Origin: DASSUW01 sp963774155
GTDB taxonomy: Bacteria; Actinomycetota; Thermoleophilia; Solirubrobacterales; Solirubrobacteraceae
Reading direction: 5' to 3'
DNA length: 64,000 bases
Assembly: GCA_963774155.1 (NCBI GenBank)
Contig: CAVZDW010000005.1
Span: forward strand, 124,001 to 188,000
Shown here: positions 25,081 through 37,232 of the stretch, one piece after another
How positions within the stretch are numbered: position 1 is the stretch's first letter
Layout of the letters: each line of letters starts with the position of its first letter
Notes under the pieces: model-generated
The model's database searches: none
Seen by the model: only the letters and a program-made list of their open reading frames with translations
Told to the model about the DNA's origin: nothing
Made by a program: the position numbers and the translations under genes

Positions 25081-28000
25081 TCAGCCGGTCACGGGCGTGG
25101 CCATGTCCCCCTGGATCTCGACGGGCGAGAGCGCGCGGTTGTAGACGCGCACGTCGTCCATGAGGCCCGAGTACCACTCGCTCCAGATCGCGTTGCCGCC
25201 CAGCTTCAGGGGTCCGGTCGACACCGTCATCGCGCCCGCGGCGGCGAGCGACCGGACCTCGATGCCGTTCACGAAGAGCCGGACGGTAGCGCCGTCGTAC
25301 GTGGTGGCGAGGTGGGTCCAGGCCGCCGTCGCGAGCGCGTTCGGGCCGCGGGCGTCGCGCTCGCCGCCGACGTGGGCCTGGCCGGTCGGCCGCCCGTTGT
25401 CCGTGCTCGCGTAGAGGGCGTAGGTCATGTGCCAGGCCTGCTCCTTGAAGATGACCGTGCGCCACGCGTTGCCGAGCGCGGACGGTCGGACCCACGCCTC
25501 GAGCGTCATCCCGGTCGTGAGGTCGAGCGCCGCGGCGTCGTTGACGCGAACGCTGTCGTTGACGCCGTCGAAGGAGAGCGCCCCGCCGGTGCGGCCCGCG
25601 GCCGACCACGTCGCGCCCGAGAGGGTGCCGGCGTGGCCTCGCCCGGTGCGGTCGTTCAGCATCGTGCCGCTGCCCTCGTCGAAGCTGTAGGCGGCGACCA
25701 GCCCGGCCGGCGCACTGGTGTCGCGCGTGAACGTGGCGGTCAGGTCGAGCCCGCTTGCCGGCACGGTGACGGCATGCGACCGGGCGCCGCCGTCCGACCA
25801 CGCGCCGAACACGTAGCGGTCGGCGCCCGCCGTCTGCGGCGACGGCGCCTCGACCGTGTAGCGGAAGCCGACGATCTCTTCCTGCGCGACCGGCGTGGTG
25901 CGGGTCACGCCGTCGAGGTTGAGGCCAAGTCCGGCGGGCGCCGTGGCGAGCCGCACCGGCGCCTTGTCCGGCGCCACGATCACGGAGTCGGTGGCCTGGA
26001 TGCCGTCCGCGTCGGTGGCCGTGAGCACGATCTCGTAGCTCGTCTGGCCGTTGAAGCTGTGGCCGCTGCTGGGGATGGCCAGCGTCCCCGAGACGCCGGT
26101 GGCTCCGTCGAGCACGGGGTGGATGTGGTCGTCGTGGTGGAAGACGACCTTCCAGCTCAGCGACGCCCCGGTCAGCGCTCCGTCGTCGGGGTCGCTCGCC
26201 TGGCCCGAGTAGGCGAGCTGGTCGCCGGCGCGGAACGTCGCAGCAGCGGTCGGGGCGACGATCTCGGCCGTGGGCGCCGACCCGGCGGTGATGGTCAGCG
26301 GGGCCGAGATCGTCTCGTTCGCGCCGTCCGACGTGGTCAGCCGCACGGTGTAGCGCCCGCGGTCGGCGTAGGTGTGGCTCGGGTTGGCCTCCGTCGACGT
26401 CCCGCCGTCGCCGAAGCTCCAGCGGTAGGTGATCGGCTGGCCCTCGGGGTCGGCCGAGCCCGCGCTGCTGAAGGCGACGGTCAGCGGGGCGGGGCCGCCG
26501 GTCGGGGCGGCCGCCGCCCGCGCGGTCGGCGGCGAGTTGGCGTTGACGTTCTTGATGCGCCGGAGCGAACCGGCGTTGTTCTGCTGGAACGGGCCGGCAT
26601 CGATGTACCAGAGCGAGCCGTCAGGGCCTTCGGCGAGGCCGACGATGTCCCCGTACGGGCCGTCGAGGGTGCCGTTCGGCGGCTCGAAGTTGCGCACGCC
26701 GGTGACGTTCCCGGCCGTGTCGAACGTGAGCCGGCGGATCCAGTTCATCGCGTAGTCGGCGAAGAAGTAGCTGCCCTGGTACTCGGGCGGGAACTGGGTG
26801 CCCCGGTAGATGAAGCCGCCGGTCACCGAGGCGTCGCGGCCGTTGTGCGAGTAGGAATGGACCGGGTTGGTCATCCCGCCCGTGCCGCACGAGCCCTCGC
26901 ACTGCGGCCAGCCGTAGTTGGCGCCGCGGAGGCCGACGTTGACCTCCTCCGTGGTTCCCTCACCGACGTCGCCGATCATCATCCGGCCCGTCGGCGCATC
27001 GATCGAGAAGCGGAACGGGTTGCGCAGTCCGCGGATCCAGATCGCGTCCGCGTTGGGGCCTGCGCCGTCGTGGAACGGGTTGTCGGCGGGCGCCGTGCCG
27101 TCGGCGGCGACGCGCAGGATCTTGCCGTTGAACGAGGTGAGCGACTGCGCGGTCTGGCTGTTCAGGTGGTCGCCGACGGCGATGTAGAGGTAGCCGTCGG
27201 GCCCGAAGTGGATGTCGCCGCCCTGGTGCCAGACCGCGGCCGCGGCCGTGTTCTGCCAGACCACGTACTCGCTCGCGGTGGAGGCGATCCCGCCGGTGAC
27301 CTGGAAGCGCGAGACGCGGTTGCGCAGTTGCGAGCCGTGCGTGAAGTAGAGGTAGAAGTAGCCGTTCGTGGCGAAGCCGGGGTCGAGCGCGATGCCGAGC
27401 AGGCCCCGCTCGTTGTCGGTGGCCACGCTCGGCAGTTGCAGGAGCGGCGCCGGGTCGACCGCGTCGGCGCCGGGCCGGACGACCCAGACGGTGCCGTCGC
27501 GCTCGGTGACGAACATGCGGCCGTCGGGCGCGAAGGCCATGTTGGTCGGCTCGTCGAGGCCGATGACCACCCGGTCATTGACGAAGGACGGTGTCGAGTT
27601 CGTGACCGTGACGGAGACCGGCGCCGACGTCGTCGTGTTCATGGCGGCGTCGCGGGCGACGGCGGTCAGCGTGTGGTTGCCGACCGAAGCCGTCGTCGTG
27701 TCCCAGGGGATCGAGTAGGGCGGGCTGGTGTCCTCGCCGCCCAGGTTGTTGCCGTCGAGCCGGAAGCGCACGCCGGCCACGCCGCGGTCGTCCGAAGCCG
27801 TGGCGGCGACGCTCACCGTCCCGCTGACGGGGCCGGCGGGCGGGCTGGTGAGCGACGCCGTGGGGGGCGACGTGTCGCAGGGCATGGTGCTGACGGTGGT
27901 GGTGGCCCGCGCGGACCGGTTGGTCGCGGCGTCGTAGGCGTCGACGCCGGCGAGCAGGCTCGTGCCACAGGTGAGGCCGGTCAGCGTCGTGCTCGTCGCC

Positions 28001-28866
28001 GTCGTCGAGCCGGCGGCGGAGCCCGCGCGGTAGAGCCCGTACCCGGCCACCGCGACGTTGTCGGTCGACGCGTTCCAGGCGATCGTCGCCGTCGTCTCGG
28101 TGGCGCCGGTCTGGGTCAGCCCGGTGGGTGTCGTCGGCGCCTGCGTGTCGGCCACGGGCGGCGCGACCGGCGTGTTCATGTCACTCTGGATCTCCGCGGC
28201 CCCCAGGGCGCGGTTGTAGATCCGCACCTCGTCGATCAGGCCGCGGAAGTACTCGTCCCAGATCGAGTTGCCGCCGATGCGCAGCACGCCACCGGTCACC
28301 TTGACGGAGCCCGTCTGAGACTTGCTCCCCACCTGGGTCCCGTTGCGGTACAGGCGCAGCGTGGCGCCGTCGTAGGTCGTCGCCAGGTGGCTCCACGTGT
28401 TGAGCGGGAGCGACGCGGTGCCCGCCGCATTCTGCTCGCCGCCGATGAACACGAACCCGGCGGGGCGCGCGTTGCCGTTGGCGCCGTACAGCGAGTAGGC
28501 GATGCCGTCGGTGCTCTGCTTGAAGATCACGGTCCGCCAGCCGCTTACCGAGACCGGGTTGACCCAGGCCTCGAGCGTCATGCCGGTCGTGAGGTCGAGC
28601 GAGGCGCTGTCGGGCACCGTCATCCAGCCCGAAGTTCCGGTGAAGGAGAGGGCGGTGCCGTACCGGCCCATCGCGGCCCAGCTGGCGCCGGACGCGGTGC
28701 CGTGGTTACCGGCGCCCGACGCGTCCGCGACGGCGGTGCCGGCGCCCTCGCCGAACCCATACGCCGCAACAGGCCCCTGCGCGGACGCCCGCGGGGGTGC
28801 AGCGACCAGCACGCCGACTGTCAACACGGCGCACACAAACGCGCCGCGAACGACTGACCGCTCCAT
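25081..28866 (-). CDS. Giant secreted LamG - FN3 - sugar dehydrogenase - PKD - LamG protein
   Basis: 1261 residues. Signal peptide 1-29; LamG/concanavalin-like domain 30-225; FN3 245-330; Ig-like 335-425; GSDH/PQQ-dependent sugar dehydrogenase propeller about 435-770 (EPTNMAFAPDGRMFVTERDG, GLLGIALDPGFATNGYFYL, HQGGDIHFGPDGYLYIAVGD with the catalytic-type His, GLRNPFRFSIDAPTG); PKD 785-870; Ig-like to about 1000; second LamG 1060-1261. The two LamG copies share DLTTGMTLEAWV and IYNRALGAAEIQ-type ends, so one arose from the other. Likely a polysaccharide-bound oxidase at the cell surface; PQQ use is inferred from the family. GGGAG 8-10 nt before ATG. Confidence 0.88.
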   Translation of the reverse strand: MERSVVRGAFVCAVLTVGVLVAAPPRASAQGPVAAYGFGEGAGTAVADASGAGNHGTASGASWAAMGRYGTALSFTGTSGWMTVPDSASLDLTTGMTLEAWVNPVSVSGWRTVIFKQSTDGIAYSLYGANGNARPAGFVFIGGEQNAAGTASLPLNTWSHLATTYDGATLRLYRNGTQVGSKSQTGSVKVTGGVLRIGGNSIWDEYFRGLIDEVRIYNRALGAAEIQSDMNTPVAPPVADTQAPTTPTGLTQTGATETTATIAWNASTDNVAVAGYGLYRAGSAAGSTTATSTTLTGLTCGTSLLAGVDAYDAATNRSARATTTVSTMPCDTSPPTASLTSPPAGPVSGTVSVAATASDDRGVAGVRFRLDGNNLGGEDTSPPYSIPWDTTTASVGNHTLTAVARDAAMNTTTSAPVSVTVTNSTPSFVNDRVVIGLDEPTNMAFAPDGRMFVTERDGTVWVVRPGADAVDPAPLLQLPSVATDNERGLLGIALDPGFATNGYFYLYFTHGSQLRNRVSRFQVTGGIASTASEYVVWQNTAAAAVWHQGGDIHFGPDGYLYIAVGDHLNSQTAQSLTSFNGKILRVAADGTAPADNPFHDGAGPNADAIWIRGLRNPFRFSIDAPTGRMMIGDVGEGTTEEVNVGLRGANYGWPQCEGSCGTGGMTNPVHSYSHNGRDASVTGGFIYRGTQFPPEYQGSYFFADYAMNWIRRLTFDTAGNVTGVRNFEPPNGTLDGPYGDIVGLAEGPDGSLWYIDAGPFQQNNAGSLRRIKNVNANSPPTARAAAAPTGGPAPLTVAFSSAGSADPEGQPITYRWSFGDGGTSTEANPSHTYADRGRYTVRLTTSDGANETISAPLTITAGSAPTAEIVAPTAAATFRAGDQLAYSGQASDPDDGALTGASLSWKVVFHHDDHIHPVLDGATGVSGTLAIPSSGHSFNGQTSYEIVLTATDADGIQATDSVIVAPDKAPVRLATAPAGLGLNLDGVTRTTPVAQEEIVGFRYTVEAPSPQTAGADRYVFGAWSDGGARSHAVTVPASGLDLTATFTRDTSAPAGLVAAYSFDEGSGTMLNDRTGRGHAGTLSGATWSAAGRTGGALSFDGVNDSVRVNDAAALDLTTGMTLEAWVRPSALGNAWRTVIFKEQAWHMTYALYASTDNGRPTGQAHVGGERDARGPNALATAAWTHLATTYDGATVRLFVNGIEVRSLAAAGAMTVSTGPLKLGGNAIWSEWYSGLMDDVRVYNRALSPVEIQGDMATPVTG

Positions 28867-28987
28867 TTTTTGGCTCCCTGCCGAGGATTCCGTGAGTCCG
28901 GCGGCGGCAGCATGTCATGTCGACCGCCCGGTCGCAAGATGAGCGTTAACCACTCAGTGACTTGCGACGCATTGGCCGCGCGGCAGG

Positions 28988-29500
28988 TTAGTGCGGCAGC
29001 TCGACGTGCACTTCGTCGCCGGCCAGCGGGCTGAGGCCGGCGCGGATCAGCTCGTCGCGCGAGATGGCGTTCTGGATCGGCACGCCGTTGACGGTGACGT
29101 CGGCGGCGTTGCCGTGCTGGTGCAGGGAGGTGCCGGGGCGGGCGACGGGGAACGGGTTGCTCGCGCGGTTGTCCCACAGCACCTGCTGCTCGGCGACGGT
29201 GCGCAGGCCGCTGGTGACCTTGAAGGTCTCGCCGCGGGAGGCGGCCAGGCTGTCGAGCCGGGCCAGCAGCTCGGGGTTGGCGTCGAGGTCGCCGGAGAGG
29301 TGGGCGTAGGTCCCGGGTGCGGCGGCGGGCTGCGCGGTCGCGGCGGGCGTCATGGCCGAGGCCAGCTGGGCCTGGAAGCTCGTCCCGTCGCCGGGAGCGG
29401 CGGTCGGCACCGGCGTGGTGGCCGGGGGCGCGACGGGCGCGGGGGCGGCGGCCCACGACTGCAGCGTGGCCATGCGCATCATGGCGCTCTCGATGCTCAT
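28988..29500 (-). CDS. M15-family D-Ala-D-Ala carboxypeptidase-like protein
   Basis: 170 residues. N-terminal SAMMRMATLQSWA helix and an Ala/Pro-rich linker to residue 60, then an M15 domain: VTSGLRTVAEQQVLW, the SxHxxGxAxD zinc motif as SLHQHGNAADV, and the final His in DEVHVELPH. All three zinc ligands are present, so a wall-peptide peptidase is expected. No signal peptide. The N-terminus (short helix, then FQAQLASAM) recalls peptidoglycan hydrolases of flagellar clusters in related bacteria, which are secreted through the flagellar system; no flagellar gene is in the window, so this is only a guess. Confidence 0.75.
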   Translation of the reverse strand: MSIESAMMRMATLQSWAAAPAPVAPPATTPVPTAAPGDGTSFQAQLASAMTPAATAQPAAAPGTYAHLSGDLDANPELLARLDSLAASRGETFKVTSGLRTVAEQQVLWDNRASNPFPVARPGTSLHQHGNAADVTVNGVPIQNAISRDELIRAGLSPLAGDEVHVELPH

Positions 29501-29569
29501 CTCCCACGCAATCGGCAGCCGCGCAGCGATTTTGAGCCGGCGCCCCCGGGCGTCAGCGTCCGACCTGGC

Positions 29570-29980
29570 TCAGCGCAGCTCCTGGATGCGGATCAGGTTG
29601 CCCGCGGGATCGCGGATGGCGCAGTCGCGAACGCCGTACGGCTGCTCGGTCGGCTCCTGGACGACCTCGGCGCCGCCGGCCTGCACCCGGTCGAAGGTGC
29701 TGTCGAGGTCGGCGGTGGCCAGGTTGACGCCGGCATAGGTGCCCTTGGCCATCATCTCGACGATGGTGCGGCGCTCCTCGTCCGTGATGCCGGGGTCTGC
29801 GGCCGGCGGATGCAGGACGATGGCCGTGTCGGGCTGGTCGGGCGGGCCGACCGTGATCCAGCGCATCCCGTTGTACCCGACGTCGAGGCGGACCTCGAAG
29901 CCGAGGGTGTCGCGATAGAAGGCCAGGGCGGCGTCAGGGTCGTCCTGCGGGAGGAAGGACGAGTGGATGGTGATGTCCAT
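29570..29980 (-). CDS. VOC-family protein (last gene of the AraC operon)
   Basis: 136 residues, one complete VOC/glyoxalase fold in two halves (HSSFLPQDDPDAALAFYRD, then VNLATADLDSTFDRVQAGG and CAIRDPAGNLIRIQEL). The metal ligand pattern is not the classical His-Glu-His-Glu of glyoxalase I, so bleomycin-resistance-like binding or another reaction is equally possible. ATG 29980 is chosen over GTG 29989 because TAGAGT lies exactly 7 nt upstream and the GTG falls inside that box. The TAG of the box is also the AraC stop codon. Confidence 0.85.
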   Translation of the reverse strand: MDITIHSSFLPQDDPDAALAFYRDTLGFEVRLDVGYNGMRWITVGPPDQPDTAIVLHPPAADPGITDEERRTIVEMMAKGTYAGVNLATADLDSTFDRVQAGGAEVVQEPTEQPYGVRDCAIRDPAGNLIRIQELR

Positions 29981-29990
29981 GCCGGTCACT

Positions 29991-30434
<444 letters not shown>

Positions 30435-30458
30435 CCTCCAGATCGTGCCACATGTCGG

Positions 30459-32839
<2,381 letters not shown>

Positions 32840-32843
<4 letters not shown>

Positions 32844-33196
32844 CGGTCCTGGAGCAGTCCGAGGACGTTGCCGTCGGGGTCGGTGACGGTGGCCACCAGG
32901 CGGCCGCCACCGACGTTCTTCGGGGGCTCCTTCACGGCGGCGCCGGCGGCGGTCACCTCGGCCAGCTTCGCCTCGATGTCCGGCACGTGCCAGTAGGCCA
33001 CCGGCGAGGGGGTGCCCGCCGGGCCATCGCCCAGCGCGAGCCCGATGTGCTGGCCCTCGACGTCGAAGCCGACGTAGTAGGACGAGTCGGTCTGCGGCGG
33101 GATGCCGAGCAGGGCGGTGTACATCTCCTTCGCCGCCGCCAGGTCGGTGACGGAATGCAGGACGGTCTTGATTCCCTCGGTGGAAGAGCCGGTCAA
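32840..33196 (-). CDS. VOC-family protein (first gene of the AraC operon)
   Basis: About 118 residues; typical single-chain VOC fold (TVLHSVTDLAAAKEMYTALL, IGLALGDGPAGTPSPVAYWH, ATVTDPDGNVLGLLQD). Strongly diverged from the VOC at the other end of the operon. Start set at TTG 33196, which has AGGAG at 5 nt; GTG 33202 is in frame but overlaps that ribosome binding site. Likely a small-molecule binding or detoxifying protein. Confidence 0.85.
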
Positions 33197-33226
33197 GGTC
33201 ACTCCTGAAGTCGTGGTCGTAAGGTC

Positions 33227-33276
33227 AGGCTAGTTGCGGCGCGGTGACCGCGCTTCTCGATTCCTGATCGGCCTGG
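33227..33276 (-). promoter_or_regulatory. Operon promoter with second copy of the 29-bp repeat
   Basis: The 29-bp repeat lies at 33248-33276, 3 nt after the LLM stop codon. Fifteen nt further is TAGCCT (33232-33227), a TANNNT -10, and about 24 nt later the VOC start with AGGAG. In the phase of TAG the repeat also reads RPIRNREAR and stops, exactly as the AraC C-terminus does, so it may be what is left of a lost AraC gene, kept because it is an operator. Confidence 0.6.
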
Positions 33277-33279
33277 CGC

Positions 33280-34212
33280 CTAGGCCGCGACGGCGGGGAG
33301 GACGGTCGTCGCCGCGAGCTCGATCTGCCGCGGCTCGTCGCCCAGCGGCCAGAGGTAGACGCGCTCACAGCCGGCCTCGGCGTAGGCCGACAGCAGCTCC
33401 GCGCAGCGCTCCGGCGGTCCGACGCAGAGCTGCTCGCGCAGGAAGTCCGGGTCACGCTTGAGCAGCGGGGCGAGGACATCGTGCAACACCCGGTCGGCGT
33501 CGCGGGCATTCGCCGTGATCCAGGTCCACATCGTCACCAGCGCGTTGGGGAACCGATCGGGATCCTTGCCGCGCGCGCGAAGTTCCTGCGCCAGCGACTC
33601 GCGCGCGGTCGCGAACCCGGCAGGAGTCGTGTTGTAGGCGGAAGCGAGCCAGCCGTCGCCGAGGCGCGCGACGCGGCGGAGGCCGGCCTGCGAGCCCCAG
33701 CTCCCGATCCAGAGCGGAACGCCGCCGGTCCGGCGCGGCGGCGGAGTCAGCCGCGTGGCGGGCGCGGCGTAGTGCTTGCGCCGCGCAGGCGGAGGCTCGT
33801 CCCGCAGGAGCGCGCGCAAGATGGCCGCGGCCTCGTCGAACCGCTCCCAGCGCTCGTCGTAGGGAACCCCGATCGCCTCATAGTCGCGGGCCGACGAGCC
33901 GGGACCGACCCCGGCGAGCACCCGCCCGTCGGAGAGCACATCGAGCGTCGCGAGCGCCTTGGCCACGGGCACCGGGCCGCGGAGCGCGACCAGCGACACC
34001 GTCGTGGCCAGCTCCATCGCACCCGAGTGCTCCACGATGGAGGCCAGGGCCGTCGGCCCGTCCAGCCACGGCGTCCCGAACAGGAAGTGATCGTTGGCGC
34101 AGACCGCCGAGAACCCGCCTTCCCGGGCACTGTCGACCGCGCGGGTGAGACGAGCGAGCGACTGACCCTCGCCTCCGAACTCCATCAGCGGCAGATGGAT
34201 CCCGAACTCCAA
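33280..34212 (-). CDS. LLM-class (luciferase-like) F420/FMN-dependent oxidoreductase
   Basis: 310 residues, TIM barrel of the bacterial luciferase superfamily: ANDHFLFGTPWLDG, LATTVSLVALRGPVPVAKAL, VLSDGRVLAGVGPGSS and PLWIGSWGS are the usual signatures. Actinobacterial members use F420; reaction and substrate unknown. Start is TTG 34212. Its stop lies 3 nt from the 29-bp repeat of the next operon. Confidence 0.85.
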   Translation of the reverse strand: MEFGIHLPLMEFGGEGQSLARLTRAVDSAREGGFSAVCANDHFLFGTPWLDGPTALASIVEHSGAMELATTVSLVALRGPVPVAKALATLDVLSDGRVLAGVGPGSSARDYEAIGVPYDERWERFDEAAAILRALLRDEPPPARRKHYAAPATRLTPPPRRTGGVPLWIGSWGSQAGLRRVARLGDGWLASAYNTTPAGFATARESLAQELRARGKDPDRFPNALVTMWTWITANARDADRVLHDVLAPLLKRDPDFLREQLCVGPPERCAELLSAYAEAGCERVYLWPLGDEPRQIELAATTVLPAVAA

Positions 34213-34332
34213 ACCGAGGGCGATCCTCTCACAGCGTCAGGCCCGCCGCGCGGCGCGCGATGAGTTTCTCCGTCAGAGTCGGTCATTGGATCCGACCGAA
34301 GAAAACGGCAGCATCGATACGGAGGTAAGGAA

Positions 34333-34881
34333 ATGGGAGAGATCCACGTACACGAGTTCATGAGCCTCGACGGCGTCATCGACGCGCCGACGTGGACGTT
34401 CGAGTACGGCTTCGACCCCAAGATGGGAGAGGTCCTCGGCGCGGTCACGGGTCGTTGCCGCGGCATCCTGCTCGGGCGCACGACCTACGAGATGTTCGAG
34501 CCGGCGTGGTCGACGCGGACCGTCGAGGACGATCCGGGCGCGCCGTTCTTCAACGACACCACCAAGTACGTCGTGTCCGGGACGCTCACCGATCCGACGT
34601 GGAGGAACTCGGAGGTCGTCGGGCCGTACGACCCCGGCACCATCCGCAGGCTGAAGGACGAGGTCGACGGCGACCTCTACGTCAGCGGCAGCATCACGCT
34701 CGTCCGAGCGATGCTCGCCGACGGCCTGATCGACCGGCTGCACCTGTTCATCTACCCGCTCACCCTCGGGTCCGGCCCGCGGCTCTTCGCCGAGGGAGAG
34801 GCACCCCACAAGCTGTCGCTCGCCGCCAGCGACGCCTACGAGAACGGCGTGGCCTACCTGTCGTACGCACCTCAGGCGTAG
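34333..34881 (+). CDS. RibD C-terminal/dihydrofolate reductase-like protein (first copy)
   Basis: 182 residues with the DHFR-like fold of the RibD C-terminal domain: HEFMSLDGVID, ILLGRTTYEMFEPAW, DLYVSGSITLVRAML, PLTLGSGPRLF. NADPH-binding reductase of unknown substrate; not true FolA. Excellent ribosome binding site GGAGGTAAGGA before ATG. A second family member is at 51945. 3' end overlaps the convergent GNAT gene by 10 nt. Confidence 0.88.
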   Translation: MGEIHVHEFMSLDGVIDAPTWTFEYGFDPKMGEVLGAVTGRCRGILLGRTTYEMFEPAWSTRTVEDDPGAPFFNDTTKYVVSGTLTDPTWRNSEVVGPYDPGTIRRLKDEVDGDLYVSGSITLVRAMLADGLIDRLHLFIYPLTLGSGPRLFAEGEAPHKLSLAASDAYENGVAYLSYAPQA

Positions 34882-35465
34882 TCGATCCGCATCACGACAC
34901 GGCGGAGCGTCGGCCGGCTGACCTCGGTGAAGCCGGCGTCTGCGAACACACCTAGGGTGCCGACGTGGAGCTCCTCCAGGATCACGTCCTTGGTGATGAT
35001 GGGGTAGCCCTCGATGGCGCGGGCCCCGCGCTCGCGGGCGAAGTCCACGGCGGCGCGGGCGAGCGCGCGGCTCACGCCGCGCTTGCGGAAGCCCACCCGG
35101 GTGAAGAAGCAGGTGACGGCCCAGACGCTGTCGTCGTCCTTGTCCTCCTCGCGACCGACCCAGGGGACGCGGTTGTTGCGCAGCAGGCCCGCATAGGCGG
35201 TGCGCGGCTCGACCGCGCACCAGCCGACGGGCTCGCCCTCGAGGTACGCCACGAGGCCGCTCGTCGTCTCCGATCCGGGATGGCCGCACTCGGTCTGCTG
35301 ACGCAGCCGGTGGGCGCGCTCCTCGGCGGGAAACGCGGCAAAGGACTCGCGCGGCCGCAGCTTGTACCGCTGGCACTGGCACCTGGGCGCCTGGCCGCGC
35401 GTGCCGAAGACCGTCTGGAGGTCCTCCCAGCTCACCGCGTTCGCCGGCACGACCGAGATCGCCAT
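34872..35465 (-). CDS. GNAT-family N-acetyltransferase
   Basis: 197 residues. GNAT core around 80-180: LVAYLEGEPVGWCAVEPR, acetyl-CoA loop GFRKRGVSRALARAAVDFA. A Cys-rich N-terminus (PRCQCQRYKL) is typical of a subgroup of actinobacterial GNATs. Substrate unknown. CATAAT ends 6 nt before ATG 35465, near the leaderless pattern. Confidence 0.85.
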   Translation of the reverse strand: MAISVVPANAVSWEDLQTVFGTRGQAPRCQCQRYKLRPRESFAAFPAEERAHRLRQQTECGHPGSETTSGLVAYLEGEPVGWCAVEPRTAYAGLLRNNRVPWVGREEDKDDDSVWAVTCFFTRVGFRKRGVSRALARAAVDFARERGARAIEGYPIITKDVILEELHVGTLGVFADAGFTEVSRPTLRRVVMRIDYA

Positions 35466-35484
35466 CCGCAGATTATGCGGCGTG

Positions 35485-35519
35485 GACGCCCTGCCGCCCG
35501 GATGGGGCGGCAGGGCGTC
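35485..35519. terminator. Strong hairpin terminator
   Basis: Perfect 14-bp inverted repeat: GACGCCCTGCCGCC at 35485-35498 and its complement at 35506-35519, with a 7-nt loop. It lies 7 nt beyond the stop of the sialidase-like gene on the minus strand. No T-run, as is usual in actinobacteria. Confidence 0.7.
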
Positions 35520-35526
35520 TCATCGT

Positions 35527-37050
35527 CTACGGACCGCTGGTTGACGCGGTGGTGGCGAACACGTCCGTGCGGTTCGCCAGGTTGCCGCTGTTGGCGCGGA
35601 CGTGGAACGGCTTGAAGCCGGGCCTCGACCCGCTGCCTGCGAAATCGAGGCCGGCGTAGTCGCCCACGAAGTAGCCCAGGGCATCCGGCGCGGTCGTCAT
35701 GTCGAACGAGCCGGTGCCGATCCGCTCCTCCGTCCAGCTGGCACCGCCGTTGGCCGAGCGCAGCAGCCACACGTCGGTGGTGAGCGGCGGCGTGGTGGTC
35801 GGATCGTCGAAGCGGAAGTCGTAGTGCTGAACGGCAACCGTCCCGTCGTCCGCGACCCTGACCGTCGGGGTGAAGGCCTGATTGACGCCGCCGACCCTGC
35901 TGATGCGGCGCGTGGCCGACCAGGAGCGGCCTCCATTCGTCGACGTCGAGAACGCGATCTGCTCCTCGCCGGTGAAGCGATCGTCCTGCCAGACCACGTA
36001 GAGGGCACCGGTCGCGTCGTCGACCGCGATCTGCGGGATCAGATCGCCGGTCCGCACGGCGTGGCCGTCAGCCGGATCGGTCACGCCGTCGGTGATCATG
36101 CGGTCGATCGCGATCGGGCCCGACCACGTGTCGCCCTTGTCGGTCGAGCGCATCACCGCCGCCGTGAAGCCGCGGTTCTGGTTGGCGCCGACGTTGCGGA
36201 TCAGGTTGAACAGCATCACCAGATCGCCGTTCGGCAACACCACGATCTGGTTGCCGATTGTCTGCGCCTTGTTGCCCGGGTCAAGGATCGGCTTGACCAC
36301 GTCGTACGAGGCGCCGTTGTCGTCCGAGCGCGCGAACCACGCGAGCGAGCGGAACGCGGCCGCCCGCACGCCCGCGCGCGCGCTGGCATTGTCGCTGGGC
36401 GCCACGATCCGCTGCCAGGTGACGTAGACGAACCGCGAGTCGGTCGGATCCGCTGTGAGCGTCTCCTTGTCGTTGAAGAAGTTGGCACGGTCGTCGAACT
36501 TGACCACCACTGGGTCCTCCCAGTTGGCGCCCTTGTCGAACGAGCGCGAGGTCAGCACGGCGTTGGCGAAGTTGGAGTCGTTGATCGAAAGCGCGACCTG
36601 GTGCGCCACACCGTTCGGCGAGAACGAGACCCAGGGGTCGGTCGCCCGCTCGAAGTTGCCGCCGTTGGCAGCGTTGCCGCCCGTGCAGCGGCTGAACTTG
36701 GCCTGCCCGGTGTCGGGGGCGGGGCTGATCGGCGGGATCGTCCAGCTGGTGCCGCCGTTGAGCGAGTAGGCGCTCAGGTTGCCGCTCGAGCCGCCGTTCG
36801 ACCAGCGGTCCTGCTGCCAGTTGCCCACGAGGTTGTTCTCGTCGGCCAGGTTCACGTCGACCCACGGCTCGACCTCGGCATTGCGGAAGACCGTGCCGGT
36901 CTGGGGCGCCCCCTCGCACCCCGCGGCGAACGGACTCGGCCCGCTCACCAGCGTCAAGGGATCGACGGCGGCCGTGGCGGTCGCCGGCGCCGTGGCTGCG
37001 GCCACCAACAGGGCCGCGACTACCGTCCTACGGGCGCAGGCTTTGCGCAT
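35527..37050 (-). CDS. Secreted sialidase-like (BNR/Asp-box) beta-propeller
   Basis: 507 residues. Signal peptide 1-28 (cut after ATA). Six Asp-box motifs of the SxDxGxxW type are spread over the chain: SLNGGTSW, SFDKGANW, SDDNGASY, STDKGDTW, STNGGRSW, SANGGASW. This is the exo-alpha-sialidase/neuraminidase propeller fold. The catalytic Arg triad and Tyr of true sialidases are not obvious, so the protein may only bind glycan. GGAGGG before ATG; followed by a strong terminator. Confidence 0.82.
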   Translation of the reverse strand: MRKACARRTVVAALLVAAATAPATATAAVDPLTLVSGPSPFAAGCEGAPQTGTVFRNAEVEPWVDVNLADENNLVGNWQQDRWSNGGSSGNLSAYSLNGGTSWTIPPISPAPDTGQAKFSRCTGGNAANGGNFERATDPWVSFSPNGVAHQVALSINDSNFANAVLTSRSFDKGANWEDPVVVKFDDRANFFNDKETLTADPTDSRFVYVTWQRIVAPSDNASARAGVRAAAFRSLAWFARSDDNGASYDVVKPILDPGNKAQTIGNQIVVLPNGDLVMLFNLIRNVGANQNRGFTAAVMRSTDKGDTWSGPIAIDRMITDGVTDPADGHAVRTGDLIPQIAVDDATGALYVVWQDDRFTGEEQIAFSTSTNGGRSWSATRRISRVGGVNQAFTPTVRVADDGTVAVQHYDFRFDDPTTTPPLTTDVWLLRSANGGASWTEERIGTGSFDMTTAPDALGYFVGDYAGLDFAGSGSRPGFKPFHVRANSGNLANRTDVFATTASTSGP

Positions 37051-37232
37051 GATGCCCTCCTCTCAGGGCTTTCCGGGCTTCGTCTTCTTCTCCGTCCTCG
37101 CGATGGAGCAGGAGCAGCTGGCCGTCGTCGACGCTGACGGTCCGGCCGCCCGGCGGTGTCGTCGGCGCAATGCGCCATAACCGTTAACGCGGGCGACGAG
37201 CACGGGTTGGAGGGTTGCGCGAGGATGCTCTC

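Noticed and set aside
25012..28857. A 1281-codon plus-strand open frame opposite the LamG protein
   Set aside because: Mirror of a gene with clear domains; no motif of its own.
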